DNA of 64,000 bases from Aspidapion aeneum (lineage: Eukaryota; Arthropoda; Insecta; Coleoptera; Brentidae). The notes beneath the pieces were generated by a model, which ran no database searches, had not been told where the DNA came from, and saw only the letters and a list, made by a program, of their open reading frames with translations. The translations under genes were made by a program, and so were the position numbers. Location: the NCBI GenBank assembly GCA_963576565.1, contig CAUYVT010000104.1:496001-560000 (forward strand), read 5' to 3'. How positions within the stretch are numbered: the stretch's first letter is position 1; every line of letters starts with the position of its first letter. Positions 44,956-57,368 of this stretch are shown in pieces.

Positions 44956-46052
44956 AACGCGTGCAATTCTCTGCACGGGGGGAGCCTTAGCTAGCCCAAA
45001 TCATAGCTAATTGGTAACACGACATTGCTGATTTGACGCATATATTCGCTGATCGAAGGGGGGCTTTAGATAGCTACCGAGAGAGGTATACGGAAGTAAA
45101 GGTATTTAAATCCAGAATTATTCGTTTTTTTATTTAAAGAGAAACAATTAAAAAATTTGTACATATCAAGTTTTTAACATTTAGAATATACGAGTAAATC
45201 ATTTTTAATTTTCGACCATTTTAACTCGATCTTTTAGTTTTTAGTAAACATCTTATATTTTCTTCTTTTCCTTGCGTGCGTTAATAGGACGTGTATTAAC
45301 GAATAAATTTAGCTTTTCAAGGGGATTACGTGTTACAGGTCAAAATTTCAGGTAACACACGTTTTTATTTCACTTTATCTAAAAGTTTCTTAACATTTAG
45401 AATATACGTGTAAACCCTGTATAATTGTTCTAGGTATTTTTTTCTTGCATAAATAGGATACCTATTAATGAATATATTTAGATTTTCAAGGGGAAAAACA
45501 CACACTTTTATTTTAATTCACTTAATCTAAAAGGCTTTATAAAGAAAATAATTTCAGAATGCTATAACACTAAATTCAAATTTTTATTAACTCCTTATTA
45601 AATTTTAGAGCAACCAGTTCTAGAGTAGTTGATCCTTACTATGTTGTGCTGTATATTAAATGCAATTTGTAGGTCTATATGATACGTTAAAATCTTAATT
45701 CCCGATAGTTTATGTCCATACCTAACTATATTTAATTTTCCACGGACAAATATGCATTGTGAACGTCTGTATGTACGTAATATTTTCTAGATAACAACAC
45801 AAAGTATCAAACTTTGTGATTGCACCTTAAAAGTTATCGGACTTCTAACGGTTTATAATTTCTTCCAACCGCTCATCCTTTTGTGTGAATGACAAACGCT
45901 GCCGTATGCTTGGGATCTGCCGGGGGCTGCTGTTTAGAACCGCTTAACAACTATACAAATGTTTAATTATTTTAAAAATTTAATCTATTTTAAGGGATAA
46001 CAAAGGAGATAAGTAGGGATAATTTACAGATTTGCTAAGATTCTAAACACTT

Positions 46053-46328
46053 TTGGACCAAAGTTTTCGCTTCATTCCGAGTCGATTTTGCAAAAACAAT
46101 CTTTTAAGAAGCAGGATGGACTTTACAAAATTGCCTGTTTTAAAGCCAAACAAGACAGTCTCTAAACAAAAAAAAAATGCAAAGGAAATTACTTTTACAG
46201 GAGAGTACAAATGCATTGCCAGAGCAAGACAAAAATCACCTAGACTGCGGGACAGAAGAAGACCAAAACGCCAAAACTCTATGTATTACTTTATTAAGAA
46301 GATAGAAAATGCCACAGTATTGGCATAA
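46053..46328 (+). other. Small open frame overlapping a minisatellite unit
   Basis: 91 codons, basic in the second half (KCIARARQKSPRLRDRRRP). Its 3' half lies in the first ~280-bp repeat unit. Its mirror in the right arm is disturbed. I doubt it is a gene; no family recognised. Confidence 0.2.
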
Positions 46329-46930
46329 CAGAAATGGTCACAGTATTGACCAGACACAAAGGGTGTACAAATGCCAGGCATTAATATAAAACCCTGTTTC
46401 ACCAATATAAGCTTTTGTTGAATATTTAAGGTTGAAAGTATTAAATATTTAAAAATTACAAAGTGTACTTTTCCAGGAGAGTACCAACGCATTGTCAGAG
46501 CAAGACAAAAATCACCCAGACTGCGGGAGAGAAGAAGACAAGAACGCCAAAATCGTATGTATTACTTTATTAAGAAGATAGGAAAGGCCACAGTATTGGC
46601 ATAACAGAAATGGTCACTGTATTGACCAGACAGAAAGGGTTCACGAATGCCAGGCATTAATATAAAACACTGTTTTATCATTATAAGCGTTTTCGATTAT
46701 TTAAGGATGAAATTATTAAATAATTAAAAATTGCAAAGTGAATACGCAGCACTTTTTCAAGAAAGTACCAACGCATTGCCAGAGCAATGCAATAAATGCT
46801 AAAATTGTATGATTTAGTTCGTTAAGAAGATAGGAAATGCCACAGTATTGACATAATAAAAATGGCCACAGTATTGGCCAAACAGAAAGGGCTTACGAAT
46901 GCCCGGTATTAATTTAAAAAAGCCCGTTTT
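46200..46930 (+). repeat. Three tandem ~280-bp units (left arm)
   Basis: Anchors GGAGAGTAC at 46,200 and 46,476 and AGAAAGTACC at 46,760 (periods 276 and 284). Each unit includes GCATTGCCAGAGCAA, TTTAGTTC/TACTTTATTAAGAAGATAG, GCCACAGTATTG and AATGCCAGGCATTAATATAAAA. Mirrored at ~49,015-49,740. Inside each unit TGCCAGGCATTA is a small inverted repeat. Confidence 0.85.
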
Positions 46931-47426
46931 ACCACTACCACTAAACAATTTTGGTACCTAATATTTTACTATTACATGTTCAAAGTTCTTTTACCTCACT
47001 TTATCATCAAAAAAGTTTTAAACACAATAGGAAGAATTTCCTAAATATTTAACTAATAAATTGAATTTAAATAAGAAATTTTATTAGGATTATCTAATAA
47101 ACTTTCCAGTGACAGCTATTTTGAAATAAATTAACCTTAAAATTGGACTATCAATAAAAAAATTTTATTTATGTAGACACAAATATATAGGTTTAGGTGC
47201 TAAATGGAATCAGCACGTTACATTAAAATATTTTATATACTTTAATGCTACAAATATTAGGTGTACATTAATTTAATCAAATTTAAAATCTAATATTTTA
47301 TGTCATTCCATCTTAAAGAAGCAGGACCTAAATTATTTTTAACACTACGAATTGTTTTGTTTCAAATATCATTGTCAACACATAGAGAAACGGAATAGGA
47401 AAATTAGAGATTAAGCGGTAAGCCGG

Positions 47427-47693
47427 ATGCCTGACACAAAGGCCTATGAGGCGGCCTACTTGTTTAATCTTAAGGCAATCCTTCAGTATAAAATGCATAC
47501 AAAATTGAAGTCAACACAGCATAAATGCTGTGAATATACTAAAAACCAAGCAGCTAACAGCTATTTTAATACATGTTTAACGTATTTATTTCCTAATAGT
47601 TCAAAAAACCAACTAATTAAAAAAGTTTCTAAAAAAAACCAGTGCCTGGTTAAAACCATGTGTTTATTAAAGTGCTTGTCACTTTCTACTTAA
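47427..47693 (+). CDS. Small conserved frame next to the palindrome centre (hypothetical)
   Basis: 88 codons beginning MPDTKAYEAAYLFNLK, lysine- and cysteine-rich (STQHKCCEYTKNQ). No family recognised. The mirrored frame (48,239-48,460, minus) has lost the ATG (ATGCC became AGGCC) but remains open with only a couple of residue changes, no more than the general arm divergence. It points toward the central spacer, opposite to polB. It may be chance: short length, no domain, no clear codon signature. Confidence 0.25.
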   Translation: MPDTKAYEAAYLFNLKAILQYKMHTKLKSTQHKCCEYTKNQAANSYFNTCLTYLFPNSSKNQLIKKVSKKNQCLVKTMCLLKCLSLST

Positions 47694-47740
47694 TTACATA
47701 CTGCAGTTTCATGAGGTCATTTATATTTGATATTGAGCTT

Positions 47741-48179
47741 CTTTCTTATCCCTTTAGTTAGCACCGTCTTAGTTGCGGTAGGCTGGCGAACTCAACAGAG
47801 CTGCTTGCTAACGGTATAACTCGGGCATAACTCGACTCGGTGCATACAGATGCGAAGACATACACAGAAAAGCACTTGCTTTAAAAATAATGTGACTTAA
47901 AGTAAATTTATAGAAAATATGGTTACGTTTTAGAAGTATAAATAAATGTGTATGTTACTAAAAAATAAGCAACTGTTTAAATAATTAGCATGAAATATAT
48001 TAAATCCATAATCAACTCTATCCCTAAATCATAATTTTTAATTGATGACTCTTTTTGGATTGTTTATTATAAGTAAAAATCGAGCTAAAGTTGGTGTTGT
48101 TTTAAAAAGTTTGTTAATCTTTGAAATGTAGCGTATGTTTCAGTAATACACGTAAAAATAATCGTGCTAATCTCAACTT
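47741..48179. other. 439-bp unique spacer at the palindrome centre
   Basis: Homology between the arms stops abruptly after GATATTGAGCTT (47,740) and resumes at AAGCTCAATAT (48,180). The spacer is not self-complementary and not repeated elsewhere in the window. The first ~150 bp are GC-richer (GGTAGGCTGGCGAACTC). No open frame of note. Confidence 0.85.
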
Positions 48180-48238
48180 AAGCTCAATATGAAATATAAA
48201 TGACCTCATGAAACTGCAGTATGTAATTAAGTAGAAAG

Positions 48239-48460
48239 TTACAAGCACTTTAATAAACACATGGTTTTAACCAGGTACTGGTTTTTTTTAGAAACTTTTT
48301 TAATTAGTTGGTTTTTTGAACTATTAGGAAATAAATACGTTAAACATGTATTAAAATAGCTGTTAGCTGCTTGGTTTTTAGTATATTCACAGCATTTATG
48401 CTGTGTTGACTTCAATTTTGTATACATTTTATACTGAAGGATTGCCTTAAGATTAAACAA
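48239..48460 (-). pseudogene. Mirror of the small frame at 47,427
   Basis: 73 open codons equivalent to residues 13-86 of the left frame, with Tyr for His and Tyr for Cys at two places. The ATG codon is lost upstream. Recorded for completeness. Confidence 0.25.
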
Positions 48461-51400
48461 GTAGGCCGCCTCATAGGCCTTTGTGTCAGGCCTCCGGCTT
48501 ACCGCTTAATCTCAAATTTTCCTATTCCGTTTCTCTATGTGTTGACAATGATATTTGAAACAAAACAATTCGTAGTGTTAAAAATAATTTAGGTCCTGCT
48601 TCTTTAAGATGGAATGACATAAAATATTAGATTTTAAATTTGATTAAATTAATGTACACCTAATATTTGTAGCATTAAAGTATATAAAATATTTGAATGT
48701 AACGTGCTGATTCCATTTAGCACCTAAACCTATATATTTGTGTCTACATGAATAATTTTTTTTTATTGATAGTCCAATTTTAAGGTTAATTTATTTCAAA
48801 ATAGCTGTCACTGGAAAGTTTATTAGATAATCCTAATAAAATTTCTTATTTAAATTCAATTTATTAGTTAAATATTTAGGAAATTCTTCATATTGTGTTT
48901 AAAACTTTTTTGATGATAAAGTGAGGTAAAAGAACTTTGAACATGTAATAGTAAAATATTAGGTTCCAAAATTGTTTAGTGGTAGTGGTAAAACGGGCTT
49001 TTTTAAATTAATACCGGGCATTCGTAAGCCCTTTCTGTTTGGCCAATACTGTGGCCATTTTTATTATGTCAATTCTGTGGCATTTCCTATCTTCTTAACG
49101 AACTAAATCATACAATTTTAGCATTTATTGCATTGCTCTGGCAATGCGTTGGTACTTTCTTGAAAAAGTACTGCGTATTCACTTTGCAATTTTTAATTAT
49201 TTAATAATTTCATCCTTAAATAATCGAAAACGCTTATAATGATAAAACAGTGTTTTATATTAATGCCTGGCATTCGTGAACCCTTTCTGTCTGGTCAATA
49301 CAGTGACCATTTCTGTTATGCCAATACTGTGGCCTTTCCTATCTTCTTAATAAAGTAATACATACGATTTTGGCGTCCTTGTCTTCTTCTCTCCCGCAGT
49401 CTAGGTGATTTTTGTCTTGCTCTGACAATGCGTTGGTACTCTCCTGGAAAAGTACTGCGTATTCACTTTGTAATTTTTAAATATTTATTACTTTCAACCT
49501 TAAATATTCAAAAAAAGCTTATATTGGTAAAACAGGGTTTTATATTAATGCCTGGCATTTGTACACCCTTTCTGTCTGGTCAATACTGTGACCATTTCTG
49601 TTATGCCAATACTGTGGCCTTTTCTATCTTCTTAATAAAGTAATACATACAGTTTTGGCGTTTTTGTCTTCTTCTGTCCCGCAGTCTAGGTGATTTTTGT
49701 CTTGCTCTGGCAATGCATTTGTACTCTCCTGTAAAAGTAATTTCCTTTGCATTTTTTTTTGTTAAGAGACCGTCTTGTTTGGCTTTAAAACAGGCAATTT
49801 TGTAAAGTCAATCCTGCTTCTTAAAAGATTGTTTTTGCAAAATCGACTCGGAATGAAGCGAAAACTTTGGTCCAAAAGTGTTTAGAATCTTAGCAAATCT
49901 GTAAATTATCCCTACTAATCTTCTTTGTTATCCCTTAAAATAGATTAAATTTTTAAAATAATTAAACATTTGTATAGTTGTTAAGCGGTTCTAAACAGCA
50001 GCCCCCGGCAGATCCCAAGCATACTGCAGCGTTTGTCATTCACACAAAAGGATGAGCGGTTGGAAGAAATTACAAACCGTTAGAAGTCCGATAACTTTTA
50101 AGGTGCAATCACAAAGTTTGATACTTTGTGTTGTTATCTAGAAAATATTACGTACATACAGACGTTCACAATGCATATTTGTCCGTGGAAAATTAAATAT
50201 AGTTAGGTATGGACATAAACTATCGGGAATTAAGATTTTAACGTATCATATAGACCTACAAATTGCATTTAATACACAGCACAACATAGTAAGGATCAAC
50301 TACTCTAGATCTGGTTTCTCTAAAATTTAGTAAGGAGTTAATAAAAATTTGAATTTAGTGTTATAGCATTCTGAAATTATTTTCTTTATAAAGCCTTTTA
50401 GATTAAGTGAATTAAAATAAAAGTGTGTGTTTTTCCCCTTGAAAATCTAAATATATTCAATAATAGGTATCCTATTTATGCAAGAAAAAAATACCTAGAA
50501 CAATTATACAGGGTTTACACGTATATTCTAAATGTTAAGAAAGTTTTAGATAAAGTGAAATAAAAATGTGTGTTACCTGAAATTTTGACCTGTAACACGT
50601 AATCCCCTTGAAAAGCTAAATTTATTCGTTAATACACGTCCTATTAACGCACGCAAGGAAAAGAAGAAAATATAAGATGTTTACTAAAAACTAAAAGATT
50701 GAGTTAAAATGGTCGAAAATTAAAAATGATTTACTCGTATATTCTAAATGTTAAAAACTTGATATGTACAAATTTTTTAATTGTTTCTCTTTAAATAAAA
50801 AAACGAATAATTCTGGATTTAAATACCTTTACTTCCGTATACCTCTCTCGGTAGCTATCTAAAGCCCCCCTTCGATCAGCGAATATGTGCGTCAAATCAG
50901 CAATGTCGTGTTACCAATTAGCTATTATTTGGGCTAGCTAAGGCTCCCCCCGTGCAGAGAATTGCACGCGTTTTAAATGGCCTATGACAATCGAACTATG
51001 CCCTATGACATTCGGGGTATGTCCACTGGCATTTGGTTTATGTCCACTGGCATTTGTTTAATGTCCTATGTCCTTCGACCTATGACCTATATCTTTGGTG
51101 AGTGTGCTTATTACCCTGTCTAAAGGGCTTGACAACGTTTGATTAGCTCAAAACGTCTTCCAGCTAATCTATTCTGTGAAAAATGTCTTTTAAAAAAATA
51201 CATATTTAAACCGTAACTTCTATAAGTGTACTAAATAGCAAAACTAGTTTATGGTTTAAACTCCGTTAAGTGCTTAAAAATATGTGTTCTAGGCTAAAAA
51301 CTTGAAATATTGATAAAAAATTATCAATGTTATTGCTTATAGAGTACAACCCCATTAACTTATTTTTAATGAGGGGAGGCTGTGCGTCAAGGAAAAAATT

Positions 51401-53379
51401 GTCTTGGATCCAAATGTGGATCATTATTCACGCAATGCCCCAGTGCGTACGCATTCTGATACCTAGTTTAAGAAAAAACTTAAACACCTACATATAAATA
51501 TGTATTGTTAAAAAATTGGATCGAAACGACCTGTAAGGTCAGGTTAGTTTCAAGGGAAACACCTACGGCTTCTAAGGCAAGTAGTAAGTGATAAATAGCG
51601 TTTTTAGTACATAAGTTTGAAACTGGTAATGAACTAAGCTGATGTACTAAAAAGGTGTCAGGTATCTGTCTTTTTGTGCCTATTCGCGCACAGGTGGTAT
51701 CTTAATAATCCACTTAATAGAGTGTGTGTATAAGGAGCGTTGCGGAGCATCTTCGAAAAATGGTACTACATGCAAAAATTATGAACAGAGAGAAAAATAG
51801 AGACCGGTTCTATTTAATTTATGAAATACTTGCTTTTATTACTAAATCTCTAAAACAAAATACAAATTTGTATTTTGTTTTTGAAATCTTAATACTAAAT
51901 ATTAATATTAGCTTCTGGTGATTCCCCAAGATTCGGCTTATCTGAATTTGACATGGGCACGTGTGGATGGATTAATATAAAACTTACAATACTATGAACA
52001 ATTAGTACTATTTGTAATCGCTAAAAAAGAAACATAAGAAGAAGCAATGGTAAAACATTATTAAAATTAAATATTGACTTTGACTAAAACGAGTACATAA
52101 TATGTAATATTGAAGAAAAATAAAAATGTGAATTAAATGTAGTTATTTTAATGAAAAGTGGGAACTTGTGTGTACACAAAGGTAAAATGGCGGCACATGC
52201 TGTCTGTCCTGTAAGAATTGGGTTAACCTAGGTATAAAAATGACCCATTACGTTAGTCGCGCACTTACCTGATGCCTACTTGGGATAAATACTAATAGAA
52301 AATGTACGCATAACTTGATTTCTTTAAGCTCACAAGCACATACGGATACAAATTTTCTGTGTGATTAGAACTAGAAAATATAGAATATAAGTAGTTAGAA
52401 GTCTGCGATCCGAAGAAAAATATGTACAGTCCTACAGGTCGCTGTGAACACCCGCAAGGGTTATAACATGAGATAATTTAAATAAATAGGCTTTGTGATA
52501 GTTTTCTGTTATACCTATGTACAAAAACTCAACAAATAAAAAATATAAGTACATGCAATCTATAAAAATGTAATACGTAGATATTTAATATTTAATCTTA
52601 GTAATTCTTTTTATAATCACTTGTGATCAAAACTCTAAAAACTTTATGTTAAATATTACATAAAGTAGGTAAAGCCAAGGAAAACATCTGCTTTTCTTAA
52701 CTTGTTAAAACCTGAAAAAAAAGGGTAAAATTGCTAGTCTTCACGTGTCTGTTCGCCATTCGGGTTAAGGAAAAACATGGTTGGCAAACTAGGCATAAGG
52801 TCTGATTTTATTTTGAATACTTCGTTTTACGATAAGAAACATCTATAACTAGAGCGCTTTAAAGCATTTCTTTTTATAGTATGCTTATCTCATTTTGATT
52901 TCAGTTTTTAATTCGTTTAACTTCTAGTTCTCAGTCTGTTAGCTATTTGGTTAATTTATTAAATCAAGCTTATTTCTGCCTTTTCCGTCTTTCTTTCCCT
53001 TTCTTTCCTCTTTGGCTACCCTATGCTTCCTTATTTAGGATTCTTTTCACCACAGAGCTAGTTATAAAATAATTCTTCAGCTGGCATTAATAGAACATTA
53101 CAAAACAAAAAAAAAACTAATTTGTAAGAATATTTAATTTAATTTTAATAAAATTAATGTAATTAAATTTAAGGTTGTAATAAATAGCTGCTCAACATTT
53201 ATATTATATTAAAAAAGGTGACTGAAGAGTTTCAACTTCTGGTTCTAATAATCCGTATTGAAAATACTGAAAGCGAGAAATTATTTAATTATTCATTAAA
53301 ATGTCCTGTAAATACTTTGACCGGGTTCTAACAAAATAGCTTTTATAAACCATGTAAAAACATTGGCAACACTGTGCCT
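48461..53379. other. Right-arm non-coding interior
   Basis: The 4.9-kb mirror of 42,561-47,426. The frame 49,428-49,643 translates minisatellite. No recognisable gene. Confidence 0.6.
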
Positions 53380-53635
53380 AAAAAAGGGGCATCCCATTTA
53401 CAATAGCTCCTGCAAGTCGTTTTTCTGTCAGTCTATAGCTAAACGTACGAGTTAAAGAACGATTCTTCCTCTGCTAGTTTGCGTTTAGGGAATTTTAAAC
53501 AAAGTGTAGTGTTTATTAAAAAATCTGTTAATCGTTAATTACCATAAGCATTTAAAAACTTGCATTTGTTAACTAAATTGCTAGTTGGAAAAATCCGAAG
53601 TCTCTGTAGTGTTATTACATCAAATCGATCTGAAG

Positions 53636-56600
53636 ATGAGTTTTGCAAGTAAATTAGTCCATGAAATAAAATGCCAATTAGAAAGTGTTAATCAAGCTAC
53701 AAAAATATCAAAAATCTTGAAGGACTGTGCCAACGCTAGTCAAAGAATAAGCATTGCCCTAAAAAAGTCCCGGACGGTTTATGAAAAAGCCCATCTAACT
53801 GCCTGTCTTGGAGAAGTGAAAGGCTTTAAGCATCACTTGAAGACAAACATAAAGCAGGGAGGTGGTAATGTCATCAACAAGAACACCGCAAAACAACGGG
53901 TTAGATGGGAAGATGTGAAGTCAGCCTTTGACAGTAGGGTAAGAAGTGGTGTAATTACAAATTTAAAAAACACCGATGCCCATCAATTTCTGATGGATAG
54001 CTTCAGCTTATTTAAACGTAGAATTAAAAACGTTTTAAAAAAACAAGAAATGGTGAAAGTAAACACAATTTTAAGTGGAGATTTTCAAATTCCAAAGCAA
54101 AATCAAATAATTAATGAAACAAAACATTTTAGTACTCCTAATGCCGTGATTGATAATCACACCAATTTAAAGAACTGGTTTGACACGAACGTTAAGAATC
54201 TACTTTTGACAAAAATAGAAGAATTTGAGCAGAACCAATCTGGTTGGTCCCTAATAAAAATAAATAATCTTATGATCAATTTTAATAAATATAACGCACA
54301 GCGAGCAGGGCGTCATTTGGAACTACCTAAGATTATTTTAGATAAAAAAGCTTGTGTGAATGTACAAAATATTGATAAATTGTGCTTTGGCTGGGCGGTC
54401 GTATCAGCATTGTTTCCTGTTGAACAAAGCTCAAATAGAACTTCATCATATCCACATTATGAAGATAAAAGGTATTAAGTTTCCGATGAACTTAAACCAG
54501 GTTGTCCGGTTCGAAAAGCAAAATAATGTTTCCATAAACGTGTATCGTCTCCAAAAAGTCAATGAAAGCAGTTTTAAGGTATTACCTACGTACATTACTA
54601 GCGAAAATCTTGAAAAACATGTTAATTTGTTGATGCTACAAAATAATTATTATTTAAAGAATGAAGACATATCTGACCTGGTCCCACCAACTTACCACTT
54701 TGTATGTATAAAAAATCTTTCGAGGTTAGTAAGTAGGCAATTAAATAAAAAGAAAGTCTCAAAGTGGGTATGTGATAGATGCCTACATTACTTCTATTCT
54801 AAGGCTGGACTTAATCAGCATATTAAAGACTGCAAAATTATTGGTAGCATTGTAGTGCCCAAACTAACAAGTGAAGAAAGAAAAATTGTTGAGTTTAAAA
54901 ACTTTAAAAATAAACAATTTACGCCGTTCATTGTTTATGGAGACATTGAATGACTGCTAATTCCTGTTGACGAAAACAGCGGAAAAAAAACTCAAAATTA
55001 TCAACGACATGTGCCTTGTTCAGTGGGGTACTACGTAAAATGTGCTTATGATGATTCCCTATCATTTTATCGATCATACACGGGGTCTGACTGTATGGAA
55101 TGGTTTAGCAAACAATTACTGGAGTTTGCTGAAAACTTGGAAACTGTATTACTCTGTGACTTGCCCATAGACCCTTTAAGTAAAAGACAAAAACTTGACT
55201 ATAATAAAGCTGCAAAATGTCATATTTGTGAACATATGTTTTTAAGCGGTGAAAAGAAAATACGCAACCACTGTCACCTAACTTCAGAGTATCGTGGACC
55301 AGCGCATGAAAGCTGTAATCTGAATTTTCAGGATAGCCATACTGTCCCTGTGGTATTTCACAACCTTAGCTCTTATGATGGACATTTAATTATTGAGCAT
55401 ATCGCCAATTTAGATGGATCAATAAGCCTGTTACCCGTGAACAAAGAAAAGTATATTGCATTTACGAAAAAAATTAATTAAAATTTAATTGAGTTTAGAT
55501 TTATTGACTCGTTCCGCTTTATGGCCAGTAGCTTGGATAAGCTAGTTTCAAATCTTGAGGACTATCCGCTGATTAGAAATGAATTTCCTAATTTGTCTGA
55601 CGAACAATACAAACTTATTTATCAAAAGGGTATCTTTTGTTATGACTACATGAATAGTTGGGAAAAACTAAGAGAAACATCTTTACCGAAAAAACTCAAT
55701 TTCTTCAATTCTCTAGAAAATAAAGAAATTTCGTTAAATGATTATAAATATGCACAGAACGTGTGGAAAACCTTTGGTTGTAAAACCATACAAGATTAAA
55801 TGGAACTCTACATGAAAGTTGACATAATCCTCTTAATGCAGGTATTCCAGCAATTTAGGGAAAGTTGTCATAAAACGTATGGTTTGGACCCTGCGAACTA
55901 TTTTACCCTTCCCGGTTATACCTGGGATTGCATGCTGTACCGCACGCAACAAAAATTAGAACTCTTGACAGACTACAATATGGTCACATTTATAGAACGC
56001 GGTATTAGAGGAGGGTTAAGTCAATGTTCTAAAAGATATGTGGAGGCAAATAATAAATATATGCCAAACTACGACTTAACTAAAGAAACATCTTTTCTAA
56101 TGTATTTTGATATAAACAATCAGTATGGGTTTAGCATGAGTCAGTTTCTGCCTTATGGAAATTTTTATTGGTTAGAAAGTAATGAAATGCTCAATTTTGA
56201 TGTTAATAAAATTGAAGATGACTCGAATATTGGATATATTCTAGAAGTCGACTTGTGCATTCCTGTGGAATTACACGACTATTTCTCTGACTTGCCTCTA
56301 TGTCCTGTGCATCAGTGCCCACCTGGCACTAAAGACACTAAAATTAAAAAACTTATGGCTACACTGTATAATAAAAGTGACTATGTAATTCATTATAGAA
56401 ATTTAAAGCAAGCATTAAAACTTGGTATAAAACTTGAAAAAATTCATAAAATTTTATGCTTTAAGCAGTCCGCATGGCTGAAACCCTATATTGACCTAAA
56501 TACTCAATTAAGGCAGGATGCTAAAAATGAGTTTGAGAAAAACCTTTTTAAATTAATGAATAACGCCGTGTTTGGTAAAACAATGGAAAATATTAGAAAT

Positions 56601-57368
56601 CACTGTAACATAAAATTAATTAAGAACTGGGACGGACGATTCGGAGCCGAAGCTCTAATCTCTCGACCAGAGTTTAAAAGTATAACCATATTTAATGAAA
56701 ATTTGGTTGCCGTTGAACTTGAAAAAACAAAAGTATATTTCAATAAACCGATATATGTGGGAATGTGTATTTCGGACATTGCCAAAACAACTATATATGA
56801 TTTTCACTATAACTTCATGGCTCCGGCTTTTGGTAAGGATTGTACTGTGGCATATACAGATACTGATAGTTTAGTTTATAACGTCCAAAATCATGACATT
56901 TACGAGTCCATACGGCGCGACTGCTGTCACACCTTTGATACATCTGACTATGCTGAAGATAACCAATATAACATTCCTAGAGTAAATAAAAAGGTTTTAG
57001 GGATGATGAAAGATGAAAACAATGGACAAATAATGACACATTTTATTGGCCTCAGAGCTAAAATGTACGCTACAAAAGTAGCTGGTATAAAAAGTGAAGC
57101 TGCAAAAGTGACTAAGAAAGCTAAAGGCGTAAAGCACAATGTTGTAAAATCAGAAATATCATTCGATGACTATGTCGACTGCCTAAATAACTATCAAGAA
57201 ACAATGATTACGCAAAATCTTATAAGATCCGAAAAACATAGACTCTACTCTGTAAAACAGATAAAAATCGGAGTCCCCTGGATGACAAACGGTCTATTTC
57301 AAAAGAGTCTTATGAAACGTTGCCGTGGGGGCACTATAGTATTAAGTGAAAACTTAGTTTTAATGTAA
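53636..57368 (+). pseudogene. polB: Family-B DNA polymerase, right-arm copy
   Basis: Start at ATG 53,636. Same domain order as the left copy, and it keeps a 75-residue N-terminal segment (with RVRWEDVKSAFDSRV and VITNLKNTDAHQFL) that the left copy has lost. Breaks: an 11-bp deletion near 54,465 shifting the frame; a TGC-to-TGA stop just after the exonuclease I motif (54,951); the shared TAA at 55,479; a TAT-to-TAA stop at 55,797 just before the exonuclease III motif; and a 4-bp loss near 57,270 that alters the C-terminal ~30 residues. The region 55,800-57,270 is open through motifs A, B and C and over the spot where the left copy has its 7-bp deletion. Across ~510 residues of the polymerase part I count 11 substitutions plus the stop relative to the left arm. 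The HNH-like box reads RNHCHLT here versus RKHCHLT on the left. Confidence 0.92.

Larger units (their letters stand above)
42561..47426. other. Left-arm non-coding interior
   Basis: About 4.9 kb without any frame I recognise, mirrored in the right arm. Short frames such as 44,006-44,203 (minus; mirrored 51,724-51,921) translate a perfect DNA palindrome and are probably chance. It holds the repeats listed separately. An element of this type would be expected to encode integrase and capsid here; none is visible. Confidence 0.6.
37947..47740. repeat. Left arm of the giant palindrome
   Basis: Order from the outer end inward: ~840 bp AT-rich 3' flank, polB pseudogene (minus strand), ~0.3 kb possible promoter region, then ~5.1 kb non-coding with a 30-bp perfect palindrome, a short minisatellite, a three-unit ~280-bp minisatellite and a small conserved frame next to the spacer. 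In a 60-bp sample near 38,161 there are two differences from the right arm; the next 60 bp are identical. Confidence 0.9.

Noticed and set aside
53790..54020. 225-bp polB segment as a spliceosomal intron
   Set aside because: It is open in frame, encodes protein-like sequence and lacks GT...AG boundaries.
38788..57368. polB genes as host replicative DNA polymerase
   Set aside because: Sequence motifs (DINNQYG, KLMNNAVFG, fused HNH-like box) differ from the host alpha/delta/epsilon/zeta enzymes, the ORFs lack introns and are broken, and they sit in a repeat.
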